Assembly (NCBI GenBank): GCA_026387935.1
Contig: JAPLKU010000011.1
Coordinates: forward strand, 1 to 64,000
Direction: 5' to 3'
DNA length: 64,000 nt
Origin: Gemmatimonadota bacterium
GTDB taxonomy: Bacteria > Gemmatimonadota > Gemmatimonadetes > Gemmatimonadales > Gemmatimonadaceae
The notes under the pieces were generated by a model. The model worked only from the letters and a program-made list of their open reading frames with translations. It searched no databases and was not told where the DNA came from. Both the position numbers and the translations under genes were made by a program. This document shows positions 29,793-38,692 of this stretch, in pieces. Position 1 is the stretch's first letter. Each line of letters starts with the position of its first letter.

Positions 29793-31681
29793 TTCCGGCA
29801 CAGGTTGCCAATGCAACGCTCCGGCTTCCGGACACGCCTGGCGTGTACCTGTGGAAAGGCCCGGATGGAACCGTGTTGTATGTGGGCAAGGCCAAGCGGC
29901 TGAAGGCGCGGGTGCGAAGCTACGTGCTCGGTGATGAGCTCCAAACGCCGAAGACGCGAGTGCTGATGGAGCAGGCCACCGCACTTGAGACGATTGTCGT
30001 GCCCGATGAGGCGAGCGCGTTGATGCTCGAGTCGAATCTCATCAAGGAGCACCGGCCGCGCTTCAACGTGCTGCTGCGTGACGACAAGTCGTATCCGTTT
30101 GTAAAGGTCACCGTTCAGGAGCCGTATCCTCGCGTCTTCGTGACGCGATGTTTGCTCGATGACGGCGCGCGGTATTTCGGACCGTACACGGACGTCGGCG
30201 CGATGCGCCGCGCGCTGAACGTAGTAAAGCGCATCTTTACAGTGCGATCGTGCCGATACGACATGCCGCGAGAGATGCCGGAGCGCGCCTGCCTCGACTT
30301 CTACATCAAGCGGTGCAAGGGGCCGTGCGTCGCGGCACAGTCGCAGACGGACTACCGCGCCATGATGGATGAAGTGGTTGCGTATCTCGCCGGGCGCACG
30401 GACGACGTCGTGCGCCACATGCGAGAGAAGATGGTGGTGGCGTCGGACCGCATGGACTACGAGCGCGCCGCTGAGATGCGCGACGCGATGCTGCACCTCG
30501 AGCAGATCGAGGAACCGTCCGTGATGGTCGACGTGGGTGGTGGCGACCGCGATGTCCTCGGGTATGCGCGCGACGGAGATGACGCGTGCGTGGCCATTCT
30601 CATTGTCCGCGAGGGAAGGCTCATGGCGCGCGAGCATCGGCTGCTCGAGCACGTTGAGGATGCGACGGACGCGGAAGTGCTCGGCGCGTACATGGCGTCA
30701 GGATACCTGCCACGTGAGTCGCGGGCATCGGAAGTGTTCGTGCCATTCGATTTTGCCGACCAGGAGTTGCTGCCGCTCGTGGCACCCGGAACCAGTGTAC
30801 GGGTGCCGCAGCGCGGGGCCCGTCGCGAACTGCTCGATGTTGCCGAACAGAATGCGCGTCACCTGCTCGAAGAGTTCAAGCTCGAGGGGCTCGAGGCCGA
30901 TGAGCGAGCGGCTGATCCGGTCTATGATCTTGGGCGCGAACTTGGGTTGCAGCGGATTCCGCGCTCCGTGGTGTGCTTCGACAACTCGACGTCGCAAGGG
31001 AAGGACAACGTCGGCGCTGTCGTCTGGTTCGAGAATGGACGACCGCGGCGCGCGGAGTACCGCACGATGCGCGTGAAGGCGCTGGCGTCCGAGTCAACCG
31101 GGCCCGACGATTTCGCGTCGATGCGCGAGGTGGTGTTTCGTTACTTCAGGCGCAGGCTTGACGAGAAAAAGGCGCTCCCCGACTTGGTTGTGATCGACGG
31201 GGGAAAGGGCCAGCTGAGCGCGGCGACGGAGGCGCTCACCGAATTGGAACTCACGTCGTTGCCGGTCGTTGCCCTCGCAAAGCGCGAAGAGGAAGTCTTC
31301 ATGCGCGGCAAAGCGGAGCCGCTTCGGCTCGCGCGACGGTCGGCTGCATTGCGGTTGCTGCAACGCATTCGCGACGAGGCGCATCGTACGGCTGTTGGCT
31401 ACAACCGAAAGCGCCGCACGATACGCACCGTCACGTCGGAATTGCTGCGGATTGACGGTGTCGGGCCGAACAAGCGGCGCGCGCTGCTGACGGCTTTCGG
31501 GTCGCTGCAGGGTGTTCGTGAGGCGTCGGCGGAGCAGGTCGCCGCAGTTCCCGGATTCTCGGTGAAATCAGCAGAACGGATTCTCCTCGCGCTTCGGAAA
31601 TCCGACCCCGTTGCCGATGCGAAAGCCGGCGCAGATGGCGACATTGTTCCACCACCTTCCACGGAAACTGAAACGTCATGA
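29789..31681 (+). CDS. uvrC: Excinuclease ABC subunit C
   Basis: UvrC makes both incisions in nucleotide excision repair. The 630-residue product has a GIY-YIG domain (residues ~10-90, PGVYLWKG and LYVGKAK), a Cys-rich segment with CxxxYIKRCKGPC, and a UVR motif near ~205-240. The RNase H-like domain (~380-520, FDNSTSQGKDNVGA, IDGGKGQL) and a C-terminal helix-hairpin-helix pair (LRIDGVGPNKRRALL and VPGFSVKSAERIL) follow. GTG 29789 overlaps the murJ stop. All domains are intact. Confidence 0.97.
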   Translation: MIPAQVANATLRLPDTPGVYLWKGPDGTVLYVGKAKRLKARVRSYVLGDELQTPKTRVLMEQATALETIVVPDEASALMLESNLIKEHRPRFNVLLRDDKSYPFVKVTVQEPYPRVFVTRCLLDDGARYFGPYTDVGAMRRALNVVKRIFTVRSCRYDMPREMPERACLDFYIKRCKGPCVAAQSQTDYRAMMDEVVAYLAGRTDDVVRHMREKMVVASDRMDYERAAEMRDAMLHLEQIEEPSVMVDVGGGDRDVLGYARDGDDACVAILIVREGRLMAREHRLLEHVEDATDAEVLGAYMASGYLPRESRASEVFVPFDFADQELLPLVAPGTSVRVPQRGARRELLDVAEQNARHLLEEFKLEGLEADERAADPVYDLGRELGLQRIPRSVVCFDNSTSQGKDNVGAVVWFENGRPRRAEYRTMRVKALASESTGPDDFASMREVVFRYFRRRLDEKKALPDLVVIDGGKGQLSAATEALTELELTSLPVVALAKREEEVFMRGKAEPLRLARRSAALRLLQRIRDEAHRTAVGYNRKRRTIRTVTSELLRIDGVGPNKRRALLTAFGSLQGVREASAEQVAAVPGFSVKSAERILLALRKSDPVADAKAGADGDIVPPPSTETETS

Positions 31682-32826
31682 CGTCAGCCGCATGGTCGCT
31701 CCAATGTTCGGCCTGTGTCTACACGGTCGCGGGTGACCGACTCGCCTCCGTGTGCCCTGATTGCGGGCAACCACTCTCGGTGAAGCTGGCGGCGGCTTCA
31801 CGCGATCAGGTGACCGCCGAAGCTACGATGTGGCGTTACGCCGCGGCCATGCCGATTCTGGCGAATGAGCACCGCGTGTCGATCGGTGAGGGCATGACGC
31901 CGCTGACCGAGCTGCCCGAGTTGGCCAAAGCCGCGGGCGTCGCGCGCCTCTGGATCAAAGACGAAGGACTTAATCCGACGGCCAGTTTTAAGGCGCGTGG
32001 GCTCTGCATGGCCATCACGCGAGCGAAAGCTCTCGGGTTGCCGGGCGTCTGTGTGCCGACCGCGGGCAATGCCGGCATCGCGCTCTCGGCGTACGCCGCC
32101 GCGGCGGGGATGCCTGCGCGCATCTACGCCCCAAAGACCACGCCTCCACCGATCCTCGGCAGCATTCGCGCCTACGGGGCCGAACTCGAGCTCGTGGACG
32201 GGCACATCGGCGACGCGGGCAAGGCGACGATGCAATTCGCCAAAGAGAGCGGCTACTTCAACGTGGCAACGGTTCGTGAGCCGTACCGCGTCGAAGGAAT
32301 GAAAACGATGGGCTACGAGATCGCCGAAGCGTTCGCATGGAAGACGCTGCCGGATGCAATCGTCTACCCCACGGGCGGCGGAGAAGGGACCATTGGCATT
32401 TGGAAGGCGTTCAAGGAGATGGTCGAATGGGGCTGGCTCCCGAAGGACATCGCCCTGCCGAAGATGGTAGTCGCGCAGGCGGCGGGGTGCGCGCCGTTGG
32501 TGCGCGCATTTGCGGCCAGTGAAGAGAAGGCGACACCGTGGGAAAATCCGGCTACGCATGCGAGTGGGTTGCGCGTGCCCGGGCCGTTCGGCGATCGCTG
32601 GACGCTGCGTACGCTCCGGGAGAGCAACGGAGCCGCGTTCTCGGTGGACGAAGACACGATGCGCGCGTCGACATTCACGCTTGCGTCATCGAGCGGGATC
32701 GATGCTGCGCCTGAGGGTGGTTGCGGACTTGCTGTGGCTGGCATACTCGTGAAGGCCGGTGTGGTCAAGGCGACTGCGCACATCGTGGTCTTCAACACTG
32801 GATCCGGCGCGTCGTACCGGTGGTAG
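31678..32826 (+). CDS. thrC: Threonine synthase
   Basis: This PLP enzyme converts O-phosphohomoserine to threonine. The 382-residue product has an N-terminal zinc ribbon (CSAC and CPDC, residues ~10-30). The PLP-lysine motif GLNPTASFKARG lies near ~100-111, the phosphate-binding PTAGNAGIAL segment near ~123-132, and the PTGGGEGTIG loop near ~223-232. The short, zinc-ribbon-bearing form is the archaeal/class II-like type. Other fold-II PLP enzymes such as cysteate synthase are possible but less likely. ATG 31678 overlaps the uvrC stop. Confidence 0.88.
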   Translation: MTSAAWSLQCSACVYTVAGDRLASVCPDCGQPLSVKLAAASRDQVTAEATMWRYAAAMPILANEHRVSIGEGMTPLTELPELAKAAGVARLWIKDEGLNPTASFKARGLCMAITRAKALGLPGVCVPTAGNAGIALSAYAAAAGMPARIYAPKTTPPPILGSIRAYGAELELVDGHIGDAGKATMQFAKESGYFNVATVREPYRVEGMKTMGYEIAEAFAWKTLPDAIVYPTGGGEGTIGIWKAFKEMVEWGWLPKDIALPKMVVAQAAGCAPLVRAFAASEEKATPWENPATHASGLRVPGPFGDRWTLRTLRESNGAAFSVDEDTMRASTFTLASSSGIDAAPEGGCGLAVAGILVKAGVVKATAHIVVFNTGSGASYRW

Positions 32827-32848
32827 GCGAGCGCGCTCCGGTGCGCGC

Positions 32849-32854
32849 TAGATT
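32849..32854 (+). promoter_or_regulatory. TANNNT -10 box before larC
   Basis: TAGATT lies exactly 6 bases before ATG 32861, so transcription would begin on the start codon (leaderless). It sits right behind a GCGCGC-TCCGGT-GCGCGC hairpin (32831-32848) in the gap after thrC. No -35 match is seen. Confidence 0.5.
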
Positions 32855-32860
32855 GCGCGT

Positions 32861-34030
32861 ATGACGCGAGTCGCGATTGTCGAACCGTCGTCCGGCATTG
32901 CCGGCGACATGATGCTCGGTGCCCTGCTGGACCTCGGACTTGACGAGGCCTGGCTTCGCGACCTGCCGCGGGCGCTGTCACTCGATGGCGTGACCGTGAA
33001 CGTTGCGCGCGTCATGCGCGGCGACATTGCGTGCGGCAAAGTGGACTTCGAGATTCCACCGCAGCCCCACGGCCGCCATCTCAAACATATCCGGGCGATC
33101 GTTGATGCCTCGGCCGCTCCGGATCGCGTAAAGGTCAAGGCGAACGCCGCGTTTGAAATGCTCACGGTTGCCGAAGCGGCCGTTCATGGCACGACGGTCG
33201 AGAAGGTTCACCTGCATGAAGTCGGCGCCGTCGATGCGATCCTCGACGTGGTGGGATCTATCTGGGGGCTCGACGTGCTCGGCGTCGCGGCTATGCACTG
33301 CGGAGTTGTCGCGCTCGGTGATGGCTTCGTTGACGCGGCGCATGGGCGCATGGCGGTGCCCGCTCCCGCCGTGATCCGCTTGCTCGAAGGCTACGACGTT
33401 CGTCCGGGGCCGCCGGAGAGCGGGGAACTGACCACGCCGACCGGTGCGGTACTCCTTCGCGCCCTCGCGACGCGCGGAGTGCCGACGAACTACCGCCCCG
33501 TCAAAGCGGGTTACGGTGCCGGTACCAAGGACTTCAAGGGTCGCGCGAACGCGCTTCGGGTCGTGCTCGCCGATGTGGATGATCTGGCCGCAGGACAGCC
33601 TGTCGCCCTCCTCGCATGCGATATCGACGACATGGCAGCGGAGTACCTGGCGGCGGCGGCAGACCGTCTGCGGGCGCTTGGTGCGCTCGACGTCGTGCTC
33701 GTGCCAATCCTCATGAAGAAAGGGCGTGCGGGTACCCGGGTCGAGGTGCTGTGCGACCCAGACGATGCGAGTCGCCTCGAAGCCGCGCTGCTGACGCACA
33801 CCACGACGATCGGGGTACGCCGGACGGCCGCGACCAGAACCGTGCTTCCACGTCTGGTGCGAATGGTCTCGGTGTTTGGTCACGAGATCGCGCTGAAGGT
33901 CGTGTCGCTCCCGGACGGATCTCACCGCGCGAAACCCGAGTTTGACGATGTCGACCGCATCGCCACCGCGACCGGAAAGTCGCACGGGGATGTGCGTGCG
34001 GCGGCAGTCTCTGCAGGCGAGCTGAAGTAG
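32861..34030 (+). CDS. larC: LarC-family nickel insertion protein
   Basis: LarC inserts nickel into the pincer cofactor of lactate racemase-type enzymes. The 389-residue product is the full-length fused form (LarC1+LarC2) in one frame; Lactobacillus needs a frameshift to make it. It shows IVEPSSGIAGDMMLGALLDLG at the N-terminus, VHLHEVGAVDAILDVVGS near residues 110-127, and the PAPAVIRLLEG segment. larA, larB and larE are not in the window, so its client enzyme is unknown. A leaderless promoter box lies upstream. Confidence 0.9.
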   Translation: MTRVAIVEPSSGIAGDMMLGALLDLGLDEAWLRDLPRALSLDGVTVNVARVMRGDIACGKVDFEIPPQPHGRHLKHIRAIVDASAAPDRVKVKANAAFEMLTVAEAAVHGTTVEKVHLHEVGAVDAILDVVGSIWGLDVLGVAAMHCGVVALGDGFVDAAHGRMAVPAPAVIRLLEGYDVRPGPPESGELTTPTGAVLLRALATRGVPTNYRPVKAGYGAGTKDFKGRANALRVVLADVDDLAAGQPVALLACDIDDMAAEYLAAAADRLRALGALDVVLVPILMKKGRAGTRVEVLCDPDDASRLEAALLTHTTTIGVRRTAATRTVLPRLVRMVSVFGHEIALKVVSLPDGSHRAKPEFDDVDRIATATGKSHGDVRAAAVSAGELK

Positions 34031-34050
34031 GCGCAAGTTGTTCCAGTAGC

Positions 34051-34079
34051 TTGATTTTGGCCTGCTCGTCTGATATTTT
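34051..34079 (+). promoter_or_regulatory. Promoter for the DUF512 gene, leaderless
   Basis: A -35 TTGATT (34051-34056), a 17-base spacer and a -10 TATTTT (34074-34079) are visible. ATG 34086 begins 7 bases after the -10 box ends, at the expected transcription start. The mRNA would be leaderless and would carry at least the downstream der-plsY-gpsA-merR-surE run. Confidence 0.7.
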
Positions 34080-34085
34080 ACATGA

Positions 34086-35384
34086 ATGGTTCGTGTCGCC
34101 CGCGTCCTTCCGGGGAGCATCGCTGATGAGTTGGGGATTGTCCCGGGCACCGAACTTCAGTCGGTTTCAGGGCGGGCGGTCGATGATTTCCTCGATTGGG
34201 AGTTCCTGACGGCTGAAGAAGCCTTTGAGGTTGAAGCCACGCTTCCCTCGGGTGAGTCGGTCCTCTACGACATTGAACGCGCCGATGGCGATCCGCTTGG
34301 CGTTGAGCTTGAGCCGCCGACCGTGCGTCGGTGTGCAAACCGCTGCGAATTCTGTTTCGTCGAAGGACTGCCGAAGGGACTGCGCAAGCCGTTGTACATC
34401 CGCGACGACGACTATCGGCTCTCGTTTGCCTACGGAAACTTTGCGACGCTCTCGAATCTGAAACCGCGCGACATGGAGCGAATTCTCGAGTACCGATTGT
34501 CGCCGCTCTATGTGTCGGTGCATGCGACACCATGGGAAGCGCGAAAGGTGCTGCTCAACAATCCGCGCGTGCCGAACATCATCGAGCAGCTGCGTGTGCT
34601 CGCCGCCGGCGGCATCCAGTTCCACGGTCAGATGGTCATTGTGCCTGGGCTCAACGACGGTGACGTGTTGCAGGAGTCGCTGCGTGATCTCTGGGCACTG
34701 GGCGATTCGGTCATCACCGTCGCCCTCGTGCCCGTCGGACTCACCCAGTTCTCGCACCTCTACACGGGAGAGTCGATGAACCGTGAACATGCAACGCGAT
34801 TGCTGGATGTCGCCGAGTCGTGGGGCGAACGCGGGCGCAGCGAACGGAGCAAGACGTGGGTGTTTGGCTCTGACGAGCTGTATCTGCTCGCTGGTCGCCC
34901 GTTGCCGGATGCGGAGTTCTACGGCGACTTCGACCAAGTGGAGAACGGCATCGGTGCCGTCGCAACGCTCCGCCAACGCGTGGCGGAGGGAATCAGTCGC
35001 CTCCCGCGCCTCGATGGCAAAAAGATTGGTGTCGTGACCGGCGTCTCGATGTCGCCGCTGATGCCGCCGCTCCTCGATCGCCTGGCGGCCGCAACCGGAG
35101 CGCATTTCGAAATCATCGAAACCACCAATTCTCTGTTCGGACCGACGACGACCGCTGCCGGTTTGCTCGTCAGCGCAGATATCACCCGCGCGCTGCAGGG
35201 GCGCTCGGATCTCGACCTTGCACTCATTCCTGCAGAAACAATAAACGACAGCGGACTTTTCCTCGACGACGTATCGCTCGACGCGGTGCGTGCAACGCTG
35301 TCAGTGCCAGTCGAGCCCTCGTATGATTTCATTGATGTGATTGGCGCCGCCGACATGCTTCCGGCAGTGCTGGAGGCAAGATGA
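34086..35384 (+). CDS. PDZ-radical SAM protein with DUF512 domain
   Basis: This 432-residue protein has an N-terminal PDZ-like domain (residues ~1-70). A radical SAM core follows with the cluster motif CANRCEFC (CX3CX2C, near residues 82-89) and LPKGLRKPLYIRDDDYRLSF. A C-terminal DUF512 domain (~235-430) contains VTGVSMSPL. The family is widespread but its reaction is unknown to me. ATG 34086 overlaps der at its 3' end (ATGA). The order DUF512-der-plsY-gpsA is also what I recall from Clostridia, suggesting a role tied to ribosome assembly or lipid synthesis. It has its own promoter. Confidence 0.88.
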   Translation: MVRVARVLPGSIADELGIVPGTELQSVSGRAVDDFLDWEFLTAEEAFEVEATLPSGESVLYDIERADGDPLGVELEPPTVRRCANRCEFCFVEGLPKGLRKPLYIRDDDYRLSFAYGNFATLSNLKPRDMERILEYRLSPLYVSVHATPWEARKVLLNNPRVPNIIEQLRVLAAGGIQFHGQMVIVPGLNDGDVLQESLRDLWALGDSVITVALVPVGLTQFSHLYTGESMNREHATRLLDVAESWGERGRSERSKTWVFGSDELYLLAGRPLPDAEFYGDFDQVENGIGAVATLRQRVAEGISRLPRLDGKKIGVVTGVSMSPLMPPLLDRLAAATGAHFEIIETTNSLFGPTTTAAGLLVSADITRALQGRSDLDLALIPAETINDSGLFLDDVSLDAVRATLSVPVEPSYDFIDVIGAADMLPAVLEAR

Positions 35385-36703
35385 GTCGCCCGGTTGTTGC
35401 AATTATTGGTAGGCCAAACGTCGGTAAGTCGTCGCTCTTCAATCGAATCATCGGAACGGACTCGGCCATCGTTGACGACGAGGCGGGCACCACGCGTGAT
35501 CGTCACTTCGCCGCAGCAGAGTGGGGTGGGCGCCAGTTCTGGCTCGTGGACACAGGTGGGTTGCGCGATGATCCTGCCGTGCCAATGGACCGCGAGATTC
35601 GCCGACAGGTGGAAGTCGCGATCGACGAAGCCGACCTCATGATGCTTGTGCTGGATGCCACCGCCGGTCTGCACCCGAGTGATGGGAAGATCGTCGCGAT
35701 GCTGCGTGCGTCCGGTAAGCCGTGGCTCGTCGTGGCCAACAAAGTTGACGACCCACGCAATATTGATTTCTTCGAACTGTACAATCTCGGCGCCGGAGAT
35801 CCGATCCCGGTGTCGGCATTGAACGGGAAGAACTCGGGTGACTTGCTCGACGAACTCGTCAAGCGGTTACCGGCGCGCGACGCGTCGCCTGCCGACGAGG
35901 CGCTGCGGGTGGCGGTGATCGGTCGACCGAACGTCGGCAAGTCCTCCCTGATCAACAAACTGCTCGGCGAAGCCCGCCACGTGGTGTCGGAAGAGTCCGG
36001 TACGACGCGCGATGCGATCGATTCGCCGTTCACGTTTCACGGGAAAGAATTGATCTTTGTTGACACGGCCGGACTCCGTCGACAGGCGAGGGTTGATGAC
36101 GGAGTGGAGTTCTACTCCTCACTCCGCACGCGCCGCGCGATCGACCGAGCGGACATCTGTCTCCTGCTCATTGACGCTGTTGAAGGTTTGCACAATCAGG
36201 ACCTCAAGATTGCCGCGCTCGCCTGGGAAGCCGGTCGCGGACTGATCATGATCGTCAACAAGTGGGACCTGAAGGAGAAGGGTGATAAAACCTCGGCGCA
36301 CTTCCAGAAAGAGTGTGGCGAAAAGGCGCCGTTCCTCAACTTCGTTCCGTTTCTCTTCACCAGCGCGCTGACGGGCCAGCGGGTGACCAAGACGCTTGAC
36401 GTCATCATCGAGGTGAATGCCGAGCGCCACAAGCGCATCTCGACGTCACAGGTCAACGACGGGCTGCGCGAGTTGGTGGCGCGGTTGCAGCCGCCGCAGC
36501 AGGCCGGGGCTGAGGTTCGCCTCAACTACGCCACGCAGGTCGACGCGGTGCCACCGACGATTGCGATCTTCGGGAATCATCCCGAGTTTGTCGCCGAGCA
36601 CTATATCCGCTACCTGCACAACGGATTCCGTGGGTTCTGGGGATTCAAGGGTAATCCGCTTCGTATTGTGATGCGCCTCAAGTCCGGGCGTAACCCGACA
36701 TGA
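35381..36703 (+). CDS. der: Ribosome-assembly GTPase Der (EngA)
   Basis: Der is a double-GTPase needed for 50S subunit assembly. The 440-residue product has two G domains in tandem: GRPNVGKSSLF near residues 10-20 and again GRPNVGKSSLI near 185-195, each with DTGG or DTAG, and NKVD or NKWD. A C-terminal KH-like domain (~355-440, PTIAIFGNHPEFV) follows. Length and order are standard. ATG 35381 overlaps the DUF512 stop and the gene ends inside the plsY start. Confidence 0.97.
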   Translation: MSRPVVAIIGRPNVGKSSLFNRIIGTDSAIVDDEAGTTRDRHFAAAEWGGRQFWLVDTGGLRDDPAVPMDREIRRQVEVAIDEADLMMLVLDATAGLHPSDGKIVAMLRASGKPWLVVANKVDDPRNIDFFELYNLGAGDPIPVSALNGKNSGDLLDELVKRLPARDASPADEALRVAVIGRPNVGKSSLINKLLGEARHVVSEESGTTRDAIDSPFTFHGKELIFVDTAGLRRQARVDDGVEFYSSLRTRRAIDRADICLLLIDAVEGLHNQDLKIAALAWEAGRGLIMIVNKWDLKEKGDKTSAHFQKECGEKAPFLNFVPFLFTSALTGQRVTKTLDVIIEVNAERHKRISTSQVNDGLRELVARLQPPQQAGAEVRLNYATQVDAVPPTIAIFGNHPEFVAEHYIRYLHNGFRGFWGFKGNPLRIVMRLKSGRNPT

Positions 36704-37329
36704 TCGGCGTCGTCGGTCTCGCGATGGCATACGTTGTCGGATCATTTCCGAGCGCGTACATCGCCGGGCGGATGCTCAAAGGGATCGACTTGCGGACGCT
36801 TGGCTCCGGCAATCTCGGCACAACGAACGTCTATCGCGAAATCGGCCTTGGCCCCGCCATCGTCGTGCTGCTGGTCGATGCGGCAAAAGGGGCGCTGCCG
36901 GTCGTCGTGTTACCGGCGCTACTCGGTGTTGGATTCACGGGCACGAACAGCTCCGCATGGTGGGCCATTGCCTTCGGCGTTGCCGCCATTGCCGGTCATG
37001 CGAAACCGATTTTTCTTCTCTGGAACGGAGGAGGAAAGGGTGTGGCGACGGCGGCCGGTGTATTTCTCGCCCTCACACCGCTGCCGGCGCTCGCGGCGCT
37101 CGCGGCGTTCGTCGCCATCGTGGCGTTCACCAGATTTGTATCGCTTGCGTCGATGATCGCGGTCCTGACACTTCCCGCGCTCGAATGGTTCGACGGCGGC
37201 GCCTCACCGGTGTTTCTGGCGAGCATTGCCGTCGCATTGTTTGTCGTGTGGGCGCACCGGACGAATCTTGTCCGACTTCGTTCAGGCACAGAGCCCCGGC
37301 TCGGTCGCCCGGCAGGAGGAACTCCGTGA
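36700..37329 (+). CDS. plsY: Acyl-phosphate:glycerol-3-phosphate acyltransferase PlsY
   Basis: PlsY makes lysophosphatidic acid in the inner membrane from acyl-phosphate and glycerol-3-phosphate. The 209-residue protein has about five hydrophobic segments. Family motifs are LGSGNLGTTNVYR (residues ~35-47) and GHAKPIFLLWNGGGKGVAT (~100-118). ATG 36700 overlaps the der stop. The next gene, gpsA, makes the glycerol-3-phosphate substrate. Confidence 0.95.
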   Translation: MIGVVGLAMAYVVGSFPSAYIAGRMLKGIDLRTLGSGNLGTTNVYREIGLGPAIVVLLVDAAKGALPVVVLPALLGVGFTGTNSSAWWAIAFGVAAIAGHAKPIFLLWNGGGKGVATAAGVFLALTPLPALAALAAFVAIVAFTRFVSLASMIAVLTLPALEWFDGGASPVFLASIAVALFVVWAHRTNLVRLRSGTEPRLGRPAGGTP

Positions 37330-38318
37330 AGTGCGCCATTATCGGTGCCGGCGCATGGGGAACGGCGCTCGCCAATGTGCTCGCCGAAAATGGGCATGAT
37401 GCGACCGTCTGGGCGCTCGAGCCCGATGTGGCTGAGGCGATCAACACGGCACATGAAAATCCGCGCTTTTTGCCGGGAATCGTGTTGCACGGGGGCGTTC
37501 GCGGGACCACAGAAAAGCCCATGGCCCTCGAGGGCGCCGAACTCGTTGTGCTCGCATCACCGAGCCATGTGCTGCGCACGGTCGCCGAAGATTGCCATGA
37601 CTGGACGCTGCCGGGCGCTCGGCTCGTCGTGGTCACGAAGGGCATCGAACGGGTGACACTCTCGCTGATGACCGACGTGGCGAACGCCGCCTTGCCGGGG
37701 CGACCGGTGGTCGCGCTGTCAGGCCCGAGCTTCGCAGTAGAAGTTGCCGCGCGGCAACCGACCGCGATCGTGGCGGCCTCACGCGACGTTGCCGACGCCA
37801 CCTTTGTCCAAGCCGCGTTCAGTTCGCCGAGTTTTCGCCTCTACACGCACGACGACGTCACCGGTGTCGAACTCGGTGGTGCGCTCAAGAATGTCATGGC
37901 CGTGGCGACTGGTATTTCTGACGGGCTTGCACTTGGATTCAACGCCCGCGCGGCGCTCATTACGCGCGGTATGGCGGAGATGATGCGGCTTGGAGCGAAG
38001 CTGGGTGCGCGCCCGGCGACGTTTGCGGGACTGGCCGGCGTCGGTGACCTCGTGCTGACGTGTACGGGTGCGCTGTCGCGCAACCGAGCCGTGGGGCTTG
38101 AAATCGGTCGCGGGCGCACGCTGCCGGACATTCTCGCTGGACGGGAGACCGTCGCGGAAGGCGTGATGACCACGGAGAGCGCGAACGCGCTCGCCGAGCG
38201 GGAGGGCGTGGACATGCCGATCGTCACGGCGGTGCATCGCATCCTGTTTGAACGACAGCCAGCGAGATGGGCGCTCGTCGAGCTCATGACACGCGGATTG
38301 CGTGGTGAGGAGGACTGA
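37326..38318 (+). CDS. gpsA: Glycerol-3-phosphate dehydrogenase [NAD(P)+]
   Basis: GpsA reduces dihydroxyacetone phosphate to glycerol-3-phosphate for phospholipid synthesis. The 330-residue product opens with CAIIGAGAWGTALANVLA (Rossmann). It has ALSGPSFAVEVA near residue ~130 and the catalytic lysine in ELGGALKNVMAVATGI (~180). The C-terminal helical domain is intact. The start GTG 37326 overlaps the plsY stop; the longer open frame to 36957 lies inside plsY and is rejected. Confidence 0.96.
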   Translation: MKCAIIGAGAWGTALANVLAENGHDATVWALEPDVAEAINTAHENPRFLPGIVLHGGVRGTTEKPMALEGAELVVLASPSHVLRTVAEDCHDWTLPGARLVVVTKGIERVTLSLMTDVANAALPGRPVVALSGPSFAVEVAARQPTAIVAASRDVADATFVQAAFSSPSFRLYTHDDVTGVELGGALKNVMAVATGISDGLALGFNARAALITRGMAEMMRLGAKLGARPATFAGLAGVGDLVLTCTGALSRNRAVGLEIGRGRTLPDILAGRETVAEGVMTTESANALAEREGVDMPIVTAVHRILFERQPARWALVELMTRGLRGEED

Positions 38319-38692
38319 TGGCGACGAGAGCACACGAACGACCCGAACCGGTGCAGGAGTTCTTCTCCATTGGCGAAGTCTGCGAACTCACCGAGCTGAA
38401 GCCACATGTGCTTCGGTATTGGGAGTCGCAATTCCGGTTTCTGAGCCCCGCGAAGAACCGCTCGGGAAATCGCGTGTACTCGCGCCGCGAGATTGAACTG
38501 GTGCTGCTGGTCAAGCACCTCCTGTATGACGAGAAGTACACGATTGACGGCGCGCGTCAGAAGCTGGATGAGGAGCGCCGGAATGGCGGACTCAAGCCGG
38601 CGGCGCGCACCGGGCTCGACATCGAGTCCATTCGACTCATTGAGCGCGAACTCAAGGAAGTGGCCGCGCTGCTCGCTGGAGAGAAGCGCTGA
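38318..38692 (+). CDS. MerR-family transcriptional regulator
   Basis: This 124-residue protein has the MerR winged-helix DNA-binding domain at residues ~15-85: FSIGEVCELTELKPHVLRYW, then RSGNRVYSRREIE. A short helical C-terminus would dimerise it. No ligand-binding cysteines or sensor domain are visible, so it is a short MerR type like those often placed near gpsA/surE genes in high-GC bacteria. ATG 38318 overlaps the gpsA stop by one base; its stop overlaps surE. What it regulates is unknown. Confidence 0.88.
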   Translation: MATRAHERPEPVQEFFSIGEVCELTELKPHVLRYWESQFRFLSPAKNRSGNRVYSRREIELVLLVKHLLYDEKYTIDGARQKLDEERRNGGLKPAARTGLDIESIRLIERELKEVAALLAGEKR

